Position numbers and translations under genes: made by a program | Notes under the pieces: generated by a model | What the model saw: only the letters and a program-made list of their open reading frames with translations | Databases searched by the model: none | Told to the model about the DNA's origin: nothing | Shown: positions 50,817-58,499 of the stretch, piece after piece | How positions within the stretch are numbered: the first letter of the stretch is position 1 | How the letters are laid out: every line of letters begins with the position of its first letter | Assembly: GCF_018987235.1 (NCBI RefSeq) | Contig: NZ_CP072197.1 | Span: 1,860,001-1,924,000 of the forward strand | Origin: Lactobacillus crispatus | GTDB lineage: Bacteria > Bacillota > Bacilli > Lactobacillales > Lactobacillaceae | Length of the DNA stretch: 64,000 bases | Direction: 5' to 3'

Positions 50817-51638
50817 TTATTTAATCAAATTCATCAGCATCTCGTGCGAATTGCTATCAAAACCCATTGCTCGTTTCTTAAGATCAGCTGGAAAATCTGC
50901 ATCAGCTAAATCAGCGGCAATATAATGCCAATTAGGAAATTGCTGCACTAGCTTTACCATTGGATCAAGTAATTGAGGACTGGTCTCATCTACGCCTAAT
51001 TCCAAAATTACGACATTCTTGTCCTCGGCTCCCGTTAGAAACCAACGAAAACGCGTATTAGCATCGGTATCAGGGAAGAAGTTAGCATTCAGCGGCATAT
51101 GCAATTCCATTGGGCTATTGCAGTCCTCGCACTTTGGTACTAAATCTGTCGTTACGTTGCCGTTCTTAATTGCCGTCATAAAGCGTTCTACTACTTCACG
51201 GTTATCCTTTTGACCATGATTAATCCCGCTAGAACACTGCATTTTAGTCCAATCACCAAAGGCATTGAAAATTCGATTTTCATTAAAGCCTGCATTTTCA
51301 AAAAAGTGCCCGAATGTACTGGTCGCAATAAAATATTTTTTATCACGAATTAGCTTTTTTAGAGCAAGCATCGTCTCACTAGGCTCATATTGTAAGGAAT
51401 ATTCGTTGATTAGCTCACTCCAAAAAGCCCATTGCTCGCTCCAAGTATCAAACCTCTTATCTAATGCATCCCCAATTGTATGCACATCATACTTATCTGC
51501 AATTTTGCCAAATTGATCATCAAAGCCTTCTTCACTTAGGATATCTAGTCCCTCTTCTTTTGCCATGCCATTACCAGCCGTTACGATCACCGTGTTAGCA
51601 TTTTTCAGCCATTTTTTTGCTGTCACTAAATCTGCCAT
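50817..51638 (-). CDS. Atypical Sir2-family NAD-dependent deacylase
   Basis: 273 aa. The Rossmann motif reads TAGNGMAKEEGLDIL instead of the canonical GAGxSxxSGIPxFR. TSTFGHFFENAGF stands for the TQNIDxLH motif, and a catalytic His follows only loosely. A zinc-ribbon-like CEDC pair is kept (about residue 178), with MQCSSGINHG before it. This divergent branch includes SirTM-like and uncharacterised sirtuins. It may deacylate, ADP-ribosylate or bind/cleave NAD. It starts 1 bp after the DUF421 gene. Confidence 0.8.
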   Translation of the reverse strand: MADLVTAKKWLKNANTVIVTAGNGMAKEEGLDILSEEGFDDQFGKIADKYDVHTIGDALDKRFDTWSEQWAFWSELINEYSLQYEPSETMLALKKLIRDKKYFIATSTFGHFFENAGFNENRIFNAFGDWTKMQCSSGINHGQKDNREVVERFMTAIKNGNVTTDLVPKCEDCNSPMELHMPLNANFFPDTDANTRFRWFLTGAEDKNVVILELGVDETSPQLLDPMVKLVQQFPNWHYIAADLADADFPADLKKRAMGFDSNSHEMLMNLIK

Positions 51639-51639
51639 T

Positions 51640-52287
51640 TTATCTCTTTCCCTTTGAATAACCTGTCAAGCGTAATTGTCCATTAATGTATTCTCCTAAG
51701 AAAACATCACTGATACTATTATAACCTGCCTCTTCAACTTGTTGCTGTAACCAAGCTTCGCTTTTGTGAATCAACTCTAAGACATCAATATTAGCCTGAC
51801 CATCACTAATTATTGGGAAACGAATGTTAGCTTCATCATTTTCAATAATAGTTAATTGCCCGTTTTGCTCAAAGATACAATTCTTAATCTTTTCAACAGA
51901 GTAGATACCTCGACTGCGCAATTTAAACATTAATTCATTAGCGGAGATTCCTGCCTTCATGCAGTTGCCAACTAGCACCTTACCATTTTTGATTACCTGA
52001 ACGGGTTTACCATCGATAATCCCTCTAATCCAATTATTGTGATCACGGCTGAATTTCAAAATAAAAACAACCAACGTCCAAACGATTAGAACTAGGAAAA
52101 ACTGAAGAATTGTAATACTAGGATTGTAAATCAAGCCACCAATAATTCCACCTAAAACATAATTCTGCAATTGATCTAATGCAGTCGTAGGAGCCAGATT
52201 AGACTTACCAAAGACATTGATTTGAATGATTAAAGTTAAGATACCGAGAGCAAACTTAATGAATAATTGTGTGTAATCTAGCTGCAT
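51640..52287 (-). CDS. DUF421 family membrane protein (YetF-like)
   Basis: 215 aa. Three N-terminal membrane segments (about 8-95) are followed by a cytoplasmic domain with the family patterns IRGIIDGKPVQVIKNGKV and GISANELMFKLRSRGIYSVEKI. DUF421 and DUF3290 proteins are regularly encoded together in lactic acid bacteria. Their function is unknown. Its start overlaps the DUF3290 stop by one base. Confidence 0.9.
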   Translation of the reverse strand: MQLDYTQLFIKFALGILTLIIQINVFGKSNLAPTTALDQLQNYVLGGIIGGLIYNPSITILQFFLVLIVWTLVVFILKFSRDHNNWIRGIIDGKPVQVIKNGKVLVGNCMKAGISANELMFKLRSRGIYSVEKIKNCIFEQNGQLTIIENDEANIRFPIISDGQANIDVLELIHKSEAWLQQQVEEAGYNSISDVFLGEYINGQLRLTGYSKGKR

Positions 52288-52736
52288 TATTTTATTACCT
52301 CTACTTTATGATCAATTACATGGGCTTGCGTTAATGTGTAAGTATTGCGATCATCATTAAGGTTTAACTGATAATCAATATTTTTAGAATCAATCCTTAC
52401 GATCATGCCATTAGTTAAAACAGTTGAACTAACTAAAACATCAGAAGTCGAAACATTTTCATCTTTAGCAATCGATTTGATGAATGGCACGATTTGAATC
52501 GCCTGTGATTTTTGCGTATTAAGTTGCACATATTTTTCATATTGCGTACCGGCAAACAAAAGCAAAAATAATAAGGCAATAATACCCAAATCGCGATACT
52601 TGGTTGCAAAACGGTTATGTAAATATAGCAAAGCAAAAATTATCATTGCTAACGCCGCCACCAACATCAAAGCATATAATACTGCCTGATTAGTATTCTG
52701 GTTATTTTGAATATATTTCATTGTATAAAAGGTCAT
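52287..52736 (-). CDS. DUF3290 family membrane protein
   Basis: 149 aa with two membrane segments (about 20-70) and a C-terminal soluble domain. It pairs with DUF421 as in other Lactobacillales. It is the first gene of the run, directly after the pnuC terminator region. No function is known. Confidence 0.85.
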   Translation of the reverse strand: MTFYTMKYIQNNQNTNQAVLYALMLVAALAMIIFALLYLHNRFATKYRDLGIIALLFLLLFAGTQYEKYVQLNTQKSQAIQIVPFIKSIAKDENVSTSDVLVSSTVLTNGMIVRIDSKNIDYQLNLNDDRNTYTLTQAHVIDHKVEVIK

Positions 52737-52780
52737 GCTCTACCTCACCCTTCATATTTTTCTTTCATTCTAACACAGAA

Positions 52781-52812
52781 AAAAAGTAGCACTTTCGTAC
52801 TACTTTTACTAG
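52781..52812 (-). terminator. pnuC terminator
   Basis: AAAAAGTAGCAC pairs with GTACTACTTTT (one mismatch) around TTTC, with an A-run on the plus strand. Confidence 0.75.
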
Positions 52813-52839
52813 AAATTATTCACTTTTCACTATTATTAA

Positions 52840-53592
52840 TTATTTTTGAATTTCTTTTAATCCAGCTTTGCGACGGCCCATGTTAAACCATGGTGAAACA
52901 GTGAAGGCTAACACATCATTAATTACATAGATTAATGAATTAATTGCCATGGCTAAGTTTGCATCACCTTGAGCATAAGTTACGCCCCAAAGAATCAACT
53001 GGAAGACGCCACTAGCAGTCCACCAAAAGTATTGATTGTTGTAACGCATAAAGCACATGATCCCAGCAGTTAATGAAATAGCAAAACTAATAGCATCAAT
53101 CCAAGGACGAGGATCATTGGTAAATTTACCAATCAAAAAGCCGGATACAACATAAACAAGTAAAGTTCCAACAATAGCAATAAGCCATTCCTTTGAACCA
53201 AATTTTCTCAAATGATTCTTAGTATCGTCATTCCATGATCTAACGGCAATGATAACTGGTAAATCTAAAGTTGCAATATAGGCAATCTGTTCAAAAATGG
53301 AAAGATAATTCTTAGCTGACCAACCTGCATAGATAAAACAAGCAGCTGAAATCAACCCCAACCAACCATTAATTGCCTTAGTAGCGTTAATTGCCAATAC
53401 ACAAAGTGTACCCAAAAGCGTACCAATAAAAGTAATCAAAGTTACGCTTGTAATTTTGCCTTGAATCAGCAAAGCTAATTGAAATCCAAACGCAAAAAAC
53501 CATAAACAGTAATTTTGAACTGGCCAGCCTTTCAATTGATTAAATAGCCAAACAAAATAATTTTCGTGTTTTCTTTCCATCCTATTCAACAT
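52840..53592 (-). CDS. pnuC: PnuC-family nicotinamide riboside/mononucleotide transporter
   Basis: 250 aa with seven or eight membrane helices and the PnuC/SWEET-type topology. Conserved stretches NYCLWFFAFGFQL, INGWLGLISA and NYQYFWWTASGVFQLILWGVTY carry Trp/Tyr residues seen in PnuC substrate sites. It imports NAD precursors by facilitated diffusion. AAGGGG precedes the ATG. The leader of about 110 nt contains several hairpins. The substrate could also be another B vitamin. Confidence 0.85.
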   Translation of the reverse strand: MLNRMERKHENYFVWLFNQLKGWPVQNYCLWFFAFGFQLALLIQGKITSVTLITFIGTLLGTLCVLAINATKAINGWLGLISAACFIYAGWSAKNYLSIFEQIAYIATLDLPVIIAVRSWNDDTKNHLRKFGSKEWLIAIVGTLLVYVVSGFLIGKFTNDPRPWIDAISFAISLTAGIMCFMRYNNQYFWWTASGVFQLILWGVTYAQGDANLAMAINSLIYVINDVLAFTVSPWFNMGRRKAGLKEIQK

Positions 53593-53720
53593 TCCCCTTT
53601 TTTATTTTAGGTCGCAAAATACAAGATCTTGTGCCTTATCCGTGCTATGCAAAAAAGCACATCGATATCTATCCTAATAGAAAGATAAATTTTATACAAG
53701 ATTGAATTCAACCAAATATT
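53593..53720 (-). promoter_or_regulatory. Hairpin-rich leader upstream of pnuC
   Basis: ACAAGATCTTGT (near 53625-53636, a perfect 12-bp palindrome) and GTGCT...AGCAC (about 53643-53661) can fold on the minus strand, along with ATCTTTC...GATAGAT-like pairing near 53670-53690. No known riboswitch consensus was recognised. Confidence 0.4.
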
Positions 53721-53834
53721 GTGTTATTAGCATAAGCTATATCTATATGTTGTAGTCAAAATTAAAAAGTAGCTTAAAACTATGTTTTTTAGTAAAATGA
53801 CACTATGTCACAAAAATGATAGAGGTGTATATAT

Positions 53835-54146
53835 ATGCTAAAAAACAAACTAATTTATGTTCCTCAAAAAATATTCCAACAAATTCTTCCTACTAAGGCA
53901 ACTAACACTCCAAACTACCAATTGCCTATCAACTATTACGATCCTGAAGGCAACATGGTTGGCACTTATTCTGGAATTAACCTGGCGGCAAATGAAACTA
54001 TCACTCACCACCAGCTCAAAAGATTTATCAACATTCATCTTCCTGAAAATTACGAAGTTTTTCCTTACTTTGCTTATCCTAAGGAGAATATCACCTGTGA
54101 AAATCTGCCTGATGAAATAATGATCGCAGTCAGATTATCTAATTAA
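53835..54146 (+). CDS. Small orphan protein, MucBP-like fold pattern without signal peptide
   Basis: 103 aa, cytoplasmic by appearance. It contains NYYDPEGNMVGTYSGINLAANETITHHQL and LPENYEVFPYFAYP, a pattern (Y-D-x-x-G, Gly-rich turn, LP-x-x-Y-E) reminiscent of a single mucin-binding MucBP-type unit. It has no signal peptide, membrane helix or wall anchor. An AGAGGTGTATATAT ribosome-site region precedes the ATG. It is convergent with the PAS gene. The resemblance is weak, and the function is unknown. Confidence 0.65.
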   Translation: MLKNKLIYVPQKIFQQILPTKATNTPNYQLPINYYDPEGNMVGTYSGINLAANETITHHQLKRFINIHLPENYEVFPYFAYPKENITCENLPDEIMIAVRLSN

Positions 54147-54178
54147 AAAAGGCGACTCGATTGAGTCGCTTTTTTCAT
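54147..54178. terminator. Terminator between orphan protein and PAS gene
   Basis: AAAAAGGCGACTC pairs with GAGTCGCTTTTTT around a 4-nt loop, shared by convergent genes. Confidence 0.9.
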
Positions 54179-54189
54179 TGCAATTGATA

Positions 54190-54930
54190 TTAATGTTGCG
54201 AAGCACCAGTTGTAGTATCTGGTTCTTCGTGCTTTTCTTCTTTAACTTCTGCAGCTTTAGTTGATGCACCAGTTGCGGCGTCTGGATCAGAATTTCTACG
54301 GTAAGTTGCACCAGTAGTTGCATCATCATCTACTACCAATTTTTGACCAGTAGTCTCACAGAAGTACTTAACTAATGGATACAGGTCTTGGACCCATTCA
54401 TAAATACCAGCATAGTTGCCTTGGTCGTCTTCTACACGCTTATAATAGTGCAAAACCAATTTCTTTAAATTACCTGTTGGCACTGGCATATAAACATCAT
54501 CATGACCTTCATGCTTGGTCCGCAAAGCATGAACCACCTTTTTAGCATCTGGAATAACATCGCGGACATCTGGGTGAACTGCTCCCATCGTATCACCAAC
54601 TTGATCTGGCGTACGTTTAGCCAGCATCTTCTTGTTAGGATCAGTTGGACGGTTATACCACAAAAATTGGTTGTTATCGTCAACAAACGTCATTTCACCG
54701 ATAGTATTTCTTAACATCCAATTAAGTTGATTAACAGTTAACAAACCTGCATCAAGTTTGACATAATCATCGCCTTCTGCAGCATGAACTTTCTTAGCGG
54801 CTTTATCTAACCAATCAGGATCATTTTTATCAATTCCCTCAACTGTATATTTAGACTTGCCCTTTGCATCAAAATCTTCTTTTAAGTATTCATCGGCATT
54901 CATATCTTTAAGCCATTTTGGTTCAGCCAT
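54190..54930 (-). CDS. PAS-domain protein with TTGA-type C-terminal repeats
   Basis: 246 aa. A PAS-like domain spans about residues 65-195 (LTVNQLNWMLRNTIGEMTFVDDNNQFLWYNRP, then HPDVRDVIPDAKKVVHALRTKHEGHDDVYMPV), as in DUF438/PAS_10 proteins. The N-terminus has ~60 acidic residues. The tail repeats DATTGAT, DAATGAS and DTTTGAS between charged spacers. No output domain is present, so it may sense a ligand and act through a partner. It has an AGGAGG ribosome site and stands alone. Confidence 0.75.
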   Translation of the reverse strand: MAEPKWLKDMNADEYLKEDFDAKGKSKYTVEGIDKNDPDWLDKAAKKVHAAEGDDYVKLDAGLLTVNQLNWMLRNTIGEMTFVDDNNQFLWYNRPTDPNKKMLAKRTPDQVGDTMGAVHPDVRDVIPDAKKVVHALRTKHEGHDDVYMPVPTGNLKKLVLHYYKRVEDDQGNYAGIYEWVQDLYPLVKYFCETTGQKLVVDDDATTGATYRRNSDPDAATGASTKAAEVKEEKHEEPDTTTGASQH

Positions 54931-55052
54931 AGTAAAACCTCCTCGTATGAACTCTGTTAACCTAATTATATGATGTAAGTGGTTTCAGTTCAACGATTTT
55001 AATATATTTTATAAAATATTTTCGCTAGCTAAATTATATATTATTTTATATA

Positions 55053-55080
55053 AAAAGAGCTGATCAACGATCAACTCTTT
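55053..55080 (-). terminator. ABC exporter terminator
   Basis: AAAGAGCTGATC and GATCAACTCTTT pair around AAC, overlapping the stop region of the gene. Confidence 0.7.
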
Positions 55081-56683
55081 ACATCTTTGTCTCAATTGTA
55101 TGAGTGTCCAAATGAATGATCACGTCAAACATCGCTTTTTCTTCTGGTGAAATCTTATGAGCCACCTCAATAACAGCAATACGTGGATTCTTCAACAGAG
55201 TCTTATGAATGCCTAACGACAAGTTCGGGTCAAGTGCACTTGTCGCTTCATCAGCTAGCAAAATCGGCCGATCTGATAAAAGCGCACGGGCAATTTCTAC
55301 TCTTTGGATTTGTCCACCTGACAAACCACTACCGTTTTCACCAACAGCCTTATCCAGCCCTTGTTCTTTTACTAATTCGTCTAATCCAGACTCATGAATA
55401 ACTTCTTTCAAATGCTCGTCACTCACTTTACGTCCTAACGTAATGTTGAAACGCAATGTATCATCAAACATGAATGGCTTTTGATTAACATAGGAAAAAT
55501 AATTGTGGGCAGCATCCCAGTTTCCCGTTACATCCGTACCATTGATCAAAATTTTACCGTCTTTGGGCTTTCTCAAACCTAATAGCAAGCGAAGCAAGGT
55601 GGTCTTGCCCCAACCACTTGGCGCCATCAATAGAACTTTTTCACCCGGCTTAACTGTTAAGTTCACATTCTCAAAGATGCGTTTGTGATCACTACTTGTA
55701 ACATAAGATAGTTGTTCAACCTCCATACCATCAAAATGATCGATCTTCTGCTTATCATCTTTCAGCACGTGATGCAAAGCGCGCTGGTTTTTTTCCCACA
55801 TTGGCACAGTCGACTTGACTTGGTTAAATTCGTTAAAAAGAGTCACGATTGGCGTGATAAAGTTCAAGGCCAAATCGACGATCATTACTAATGTACCCAC
55901 CTTTAAATTTCCCTGCATCATCATAATACCGCCAATAGTACATGGTACGATGAAGCAAAACAATTCAGCAGCTGAATAAATTAATTCTAGTGCCCAAGCT
56001 TGAGTCAATGCCATATTACGCAGAGCGTTCTCCATTGCCTGGGCCGCACCAGCTGCTCGTGTAACGATGTTGGTGCGCACGTTATAAAGCTTGGTAGCCT
56101 GTGCCCCATTTAATGAATCGGACACATTTTGCGTATAGTTAGCGTTAGTCGTTGCCCAAATCTTGGACTTACGTGTAATGATAGGACTGGTAAGCATTTG
56201 AACTAATGCTGGCGCAAGCGTAGCAATCAAAAATACTAGGGTCATCTGCCATGAACTATAAAGAGCAAAAGTAATTGCCCCGAAAAACGACAAACCTTGG
56301 AAAATCATATCCAATTGTGCCGTTATCCGATTAGTTTCAATCTGTTTTAAATCGTTGGTCATCAGTGATAAACCGCTCTTGATATCAGGCTCACCTTGAT
56401 CAACCAAATAACGCAAGTTAGCGCGCTTAAAGGTCATATTCACGTCACGAATAATGCCCATCTTTACCGTTTCATAGACAAAGTTACTGGCCATAAAACA
56501 CATCTGACCTAAGGCAGTCAAAGCAGCCAGGCGAATCAAATGCAGATAATCATGTGATCCTGACGAAGCAACATTCAACATAATTTGTACCATATAAGCT
56601 ACAAAGACGATGTTGCAGGCCTTGATTGCGGCCAAAATGGTATAGCTAATAATTTGGCTTTTTTTAGCGTACTTCAGGCTCAT
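55079..56683 (-). CDS. ABC exporter, fused membrane and ATPase domains
   Basis: About 534 aa. A six-helix exporter membrane domain (1-300) precedes an ATPase domain (about 320-530) with Walker A APSGWGKTTLLRLLLG, signature LSGGQIQRVEIARAL and Walker B PILLADEATSALD. It resembles half-size peptide/drug exporters that dimerise. I start at the ATG of MSLKYAKKSQ, with AAGGAG upstream, rather than at an ATG 20 codons earlier. It is monocistronic and has no partner half-transporter nearby, so probably a homodimer. The substrate is unknown. Confidence 0.9.
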   Translation of the reverse strand: MSLKYAKKSQIISYTILAAIKACNIVFVAYMVQIMLNVASSGSHDYLHLIRLAALTALGQMCFMASNFVYETVKMGIIRDVNMTFKRANLRYLVDQGEPDIKSGLSLMTNDLKQIETNRITAQLDMIFQGLSFFGAITFALYSSWQMTLVFLIATLAPALVQMLTSPIITRKSKIWATTNANYTQNVSDSLNGAQATKLYNVRTNIVTRAAGAAQAMENALRNMALTQAWALELIYSAAELFCFIVPCTIGGIMMMQGNLKVGTLVMIVDLALNFITPIVTLFNEFNQVKSTVPMWEKNQRALHHVLKDDKQKIDHFDGMEVEQLSYVTSSDHKRIFENVNLTVKPGEKVLLMAPSGWGKTTLLRLLLGLRKPKDGKILINGTDVTGNWDAAHNYFSYVNQKPFMFDDTLRFNITLGRKVSDEHLKEVIHESGLDELVKEQGLDKAVGENGSGLSGGQIQRVEIARALLSDRPILLADEATSALDPNLSLGIHKTLLKNPRIAVIEVAHKISPEEKAMFDVIIHLDTHTIETKM

Positions 56684-56804
56684 TAATTTCTCCTTTTCTA
56701 TCCCGTTAGAAACATTATACCCGCTAGCTTGTCTTTTTCTCAATTAGATACGATAATTAGAGTAAACATTTTAATTTTTAATGAAAAGCAGAAAGGAACT
56801 TTTA

Positions 56805-57722
56805 ATGAAGACTGGTACTAAAATTATTACTTTAGACAACGGTTATCACTTATGGACCAACACCCAAGGTGAAGGCGACATTCATCTTCTAGCTTTGCAT
56901 GGTGGTCCTGGCGGCAATCACGAATATTGGGAAGACACTGCAGAACAATTGAAAAAGCAAGGCTTGAACGTGCAAGTTACTATGTACGATCAGCTTGGTT
57001 CGCTTTATTCAGATCAGCCTGACTACTCTGATCCTGAAATTGCCAAGAAATATTTAACCTACGAATATTTCTTAGATGAGGTTGACGAAGTCCGTGAAAA
57101 GTTAGGACTTGATAACATTTATTTAATCGGTCAAAGCTGGGGTGGTCTATTAGTTCAAGAATACGCCGTTAAATATGGTCAACACTTGAAAGGTGCAATT
57201 ATCTCCTCAATGGTTGATGAAATCGATGAGTACGTTGCTTCAGTTAACAGAAGACGCCAAGAAGTTTTACCACAAACCGAAATCGACTTCATGCACGAAT
57301 GTGAAAAGAACAACGACTATGATAATCAACGCTATCAAGATGACGTACAAATTTTAAACATTAATTTCGTTGACCGAAAGCAACCATCTAAGCTTTACCA
57401 CTTAAAAGACATTGGTGGAACCGCTGTTTACAACGCTTTCCAAGGCGACAATGAATTCGTAATTACTGGTAAATTAAAAGACTGGCATTTCAGAGATCAA
57501 TTACACAAGATCAAGGTGCCAACCCTATTAACCTTTGGTGAAAACGAAACTATGCCAATTTCAACTGCTAAGATTATGCAAAAGAAGATTCCTAACTCAC
57601 GCTTAGTAACTACACCTGACGGTGGTCACCACCACATGGTTGACAACCCTGACGTATATTATAAGCACTTAGCTGACTTTATTCGTGAAGTAGAAAATGG
57701 TACATTTAAGGGCGAAAATTAA
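56805..57722 (+). CDS. Prolyl aminopeptidase/prolinase (alpha/beta hydrolase, S33)
   Basis: About 305 aa. S33 family motifs are LLALHGGPGGNHEYW (oxyanion hole), IGQSWGGLLVQEYAV (Ser nucleophile), and GGHHHMVDN (His). It removes N-terminal proline or cleaves Pro-dipeptides in the cytoplasm, as PepI/PepR in lactobacilli; the two cannot be separated here. AGAAAGGAA fits the ATG at 56805, so the ATG eight codons earlier is rejected. It ends with its own terminator. Confidence 0.88.
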   Translation: MKTGTKIITLDNGYHLWTNTQGEGDIHLLALHGGPGGNHEYWEDTAEQLKKQGLNVQVTMYDQLGSLYSDQPDYSDPEIAKKYLTYEYFLDEVDEVREKLGLDNIYLIGQSWGGLLVQEYAVKYGQHLKGAIISSMVDEIDEYVASVNRRRQEVLPQTEIDFMHECEKNNDYDNQRYQDDVQILNINFVDRKQPSKLYHLKDIGGTAVYNAFQGDNEFVITGKLKDWHFRDQLHKIKVPTLLTFGENETMPISTAKIMQKKIPNSRLVTTPDGGHHHMVDNPDVYYKHLADFIREVENGTFKGEN

Positions 57723-57732
57723 TTAACAGATA

Positions 57733-57768
57733 TTCAGGCTGGAATCGATTTCCGGCCTTTTATTTTTA
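57733..57768 (+). terminator. Terminator after prolyl peptidase gene
   Basis: AGGCTGGAA pairs with TTCCGGCCT around a 4-nt loop (one mismatch), followed by TTTATTTTT. It lies directly before the response-regulator gene. Confidence 0.8.
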
Positions 57769-57779
57769 AGGAAAATGAT

Positions 57780-58499
57780 ATGGATGAAAAAGATGTCAAA
57801 ATTCTGCTAGTTGAGGATGAAGAAAGCGTCGCTAGCTTCGTCAAAACTGAATTAGAATTTGAGGATTACCAAGTTGTTTGGGCTGAAGACGGCAAAAAAG
57901 CATTAGAACTTTTTACTCAAGAAAAGCCAACTTTAATTTTGCTTGATTGGATGTTGCCGGTATATGATGGCATGACCGTGTTACGGCGAATCCGCAAGCA
58001 AAGTGATGTGCCGATTATTATGCTCACTGCCAAAAACTCTGCTTCTGATATAAGCTCTGCTCTTGATCAGGGACTAGACGACTACATCACCAAACCATTT
58101 GAAATCGAGGAATTGCTGGCACGAATTCGGGTAGTCTTGCGAAGACTGGAAAAAATGCGGCAGCAAAATGACGTCCCTGATACTTCCCTAGAATTTGGCC
58201 CATTAAAAATTGATCTGCTTAAGCACGAATTTTACTGTGACACCGAGCAAATTTATCTTACTCCTAAGGAATTTGCCTTAATCACTGAACTAATGCGGGA
58301 CCCCGAAAAAGTCAAAAGTCGTGACGAGTTGCTTGATACAGTCTGGGGATATGACTTTGTTGGTCAAACCAATACTGTTGATGTTTATATTCGAACTATT
58401 CGCAATAAAATAGGCGAGCCCTATAAGAAAATCATCAAAACCATGCGCGGCTTGGGCTATTGTTTGAGAAAATTAGATGATAATCATGAAAAAAGCTGA
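57780..58499 (+). CDS. OmpR/PhoB-family response regulator
   Basis: 239 aa. The receiver domain (1-120) has the acidic pocket VEDEE, phosphorylation Asp56 in LILLDWMLP, and Lys about 105 in DYITKPFEIEELL. The C-terminal winged-helix DNA-binding domain (about 140-235) includes LTPKEFALITELM and VDVYIRTIRNKIG. AAGGAAAA precedes the ATG. It overlaps the histidine kinase by 23 bp, so they are co-translated. Confidence 0.95.
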   Translation: MDEKDVKILLVEDEESVASFVKTELEFEDYQVVWAEDGKKALELFTQEKPTLILLDWMLPVYDGMTVLRRIRKQSDVPIIMLTAKNSASDISSALDQGLDDYITKPFEIEELLARIRVVLRRLEKMRQQNDVPDTSLEFGPLKIDLLKHEFYCDTEQIYLTPKEFALITELMRDPEKVKSRDELLDTVWGYDFVGQTNTVDVYIRTIRNKIGEPYKKIIKTMRGLGYCLRKLDDNHEKS

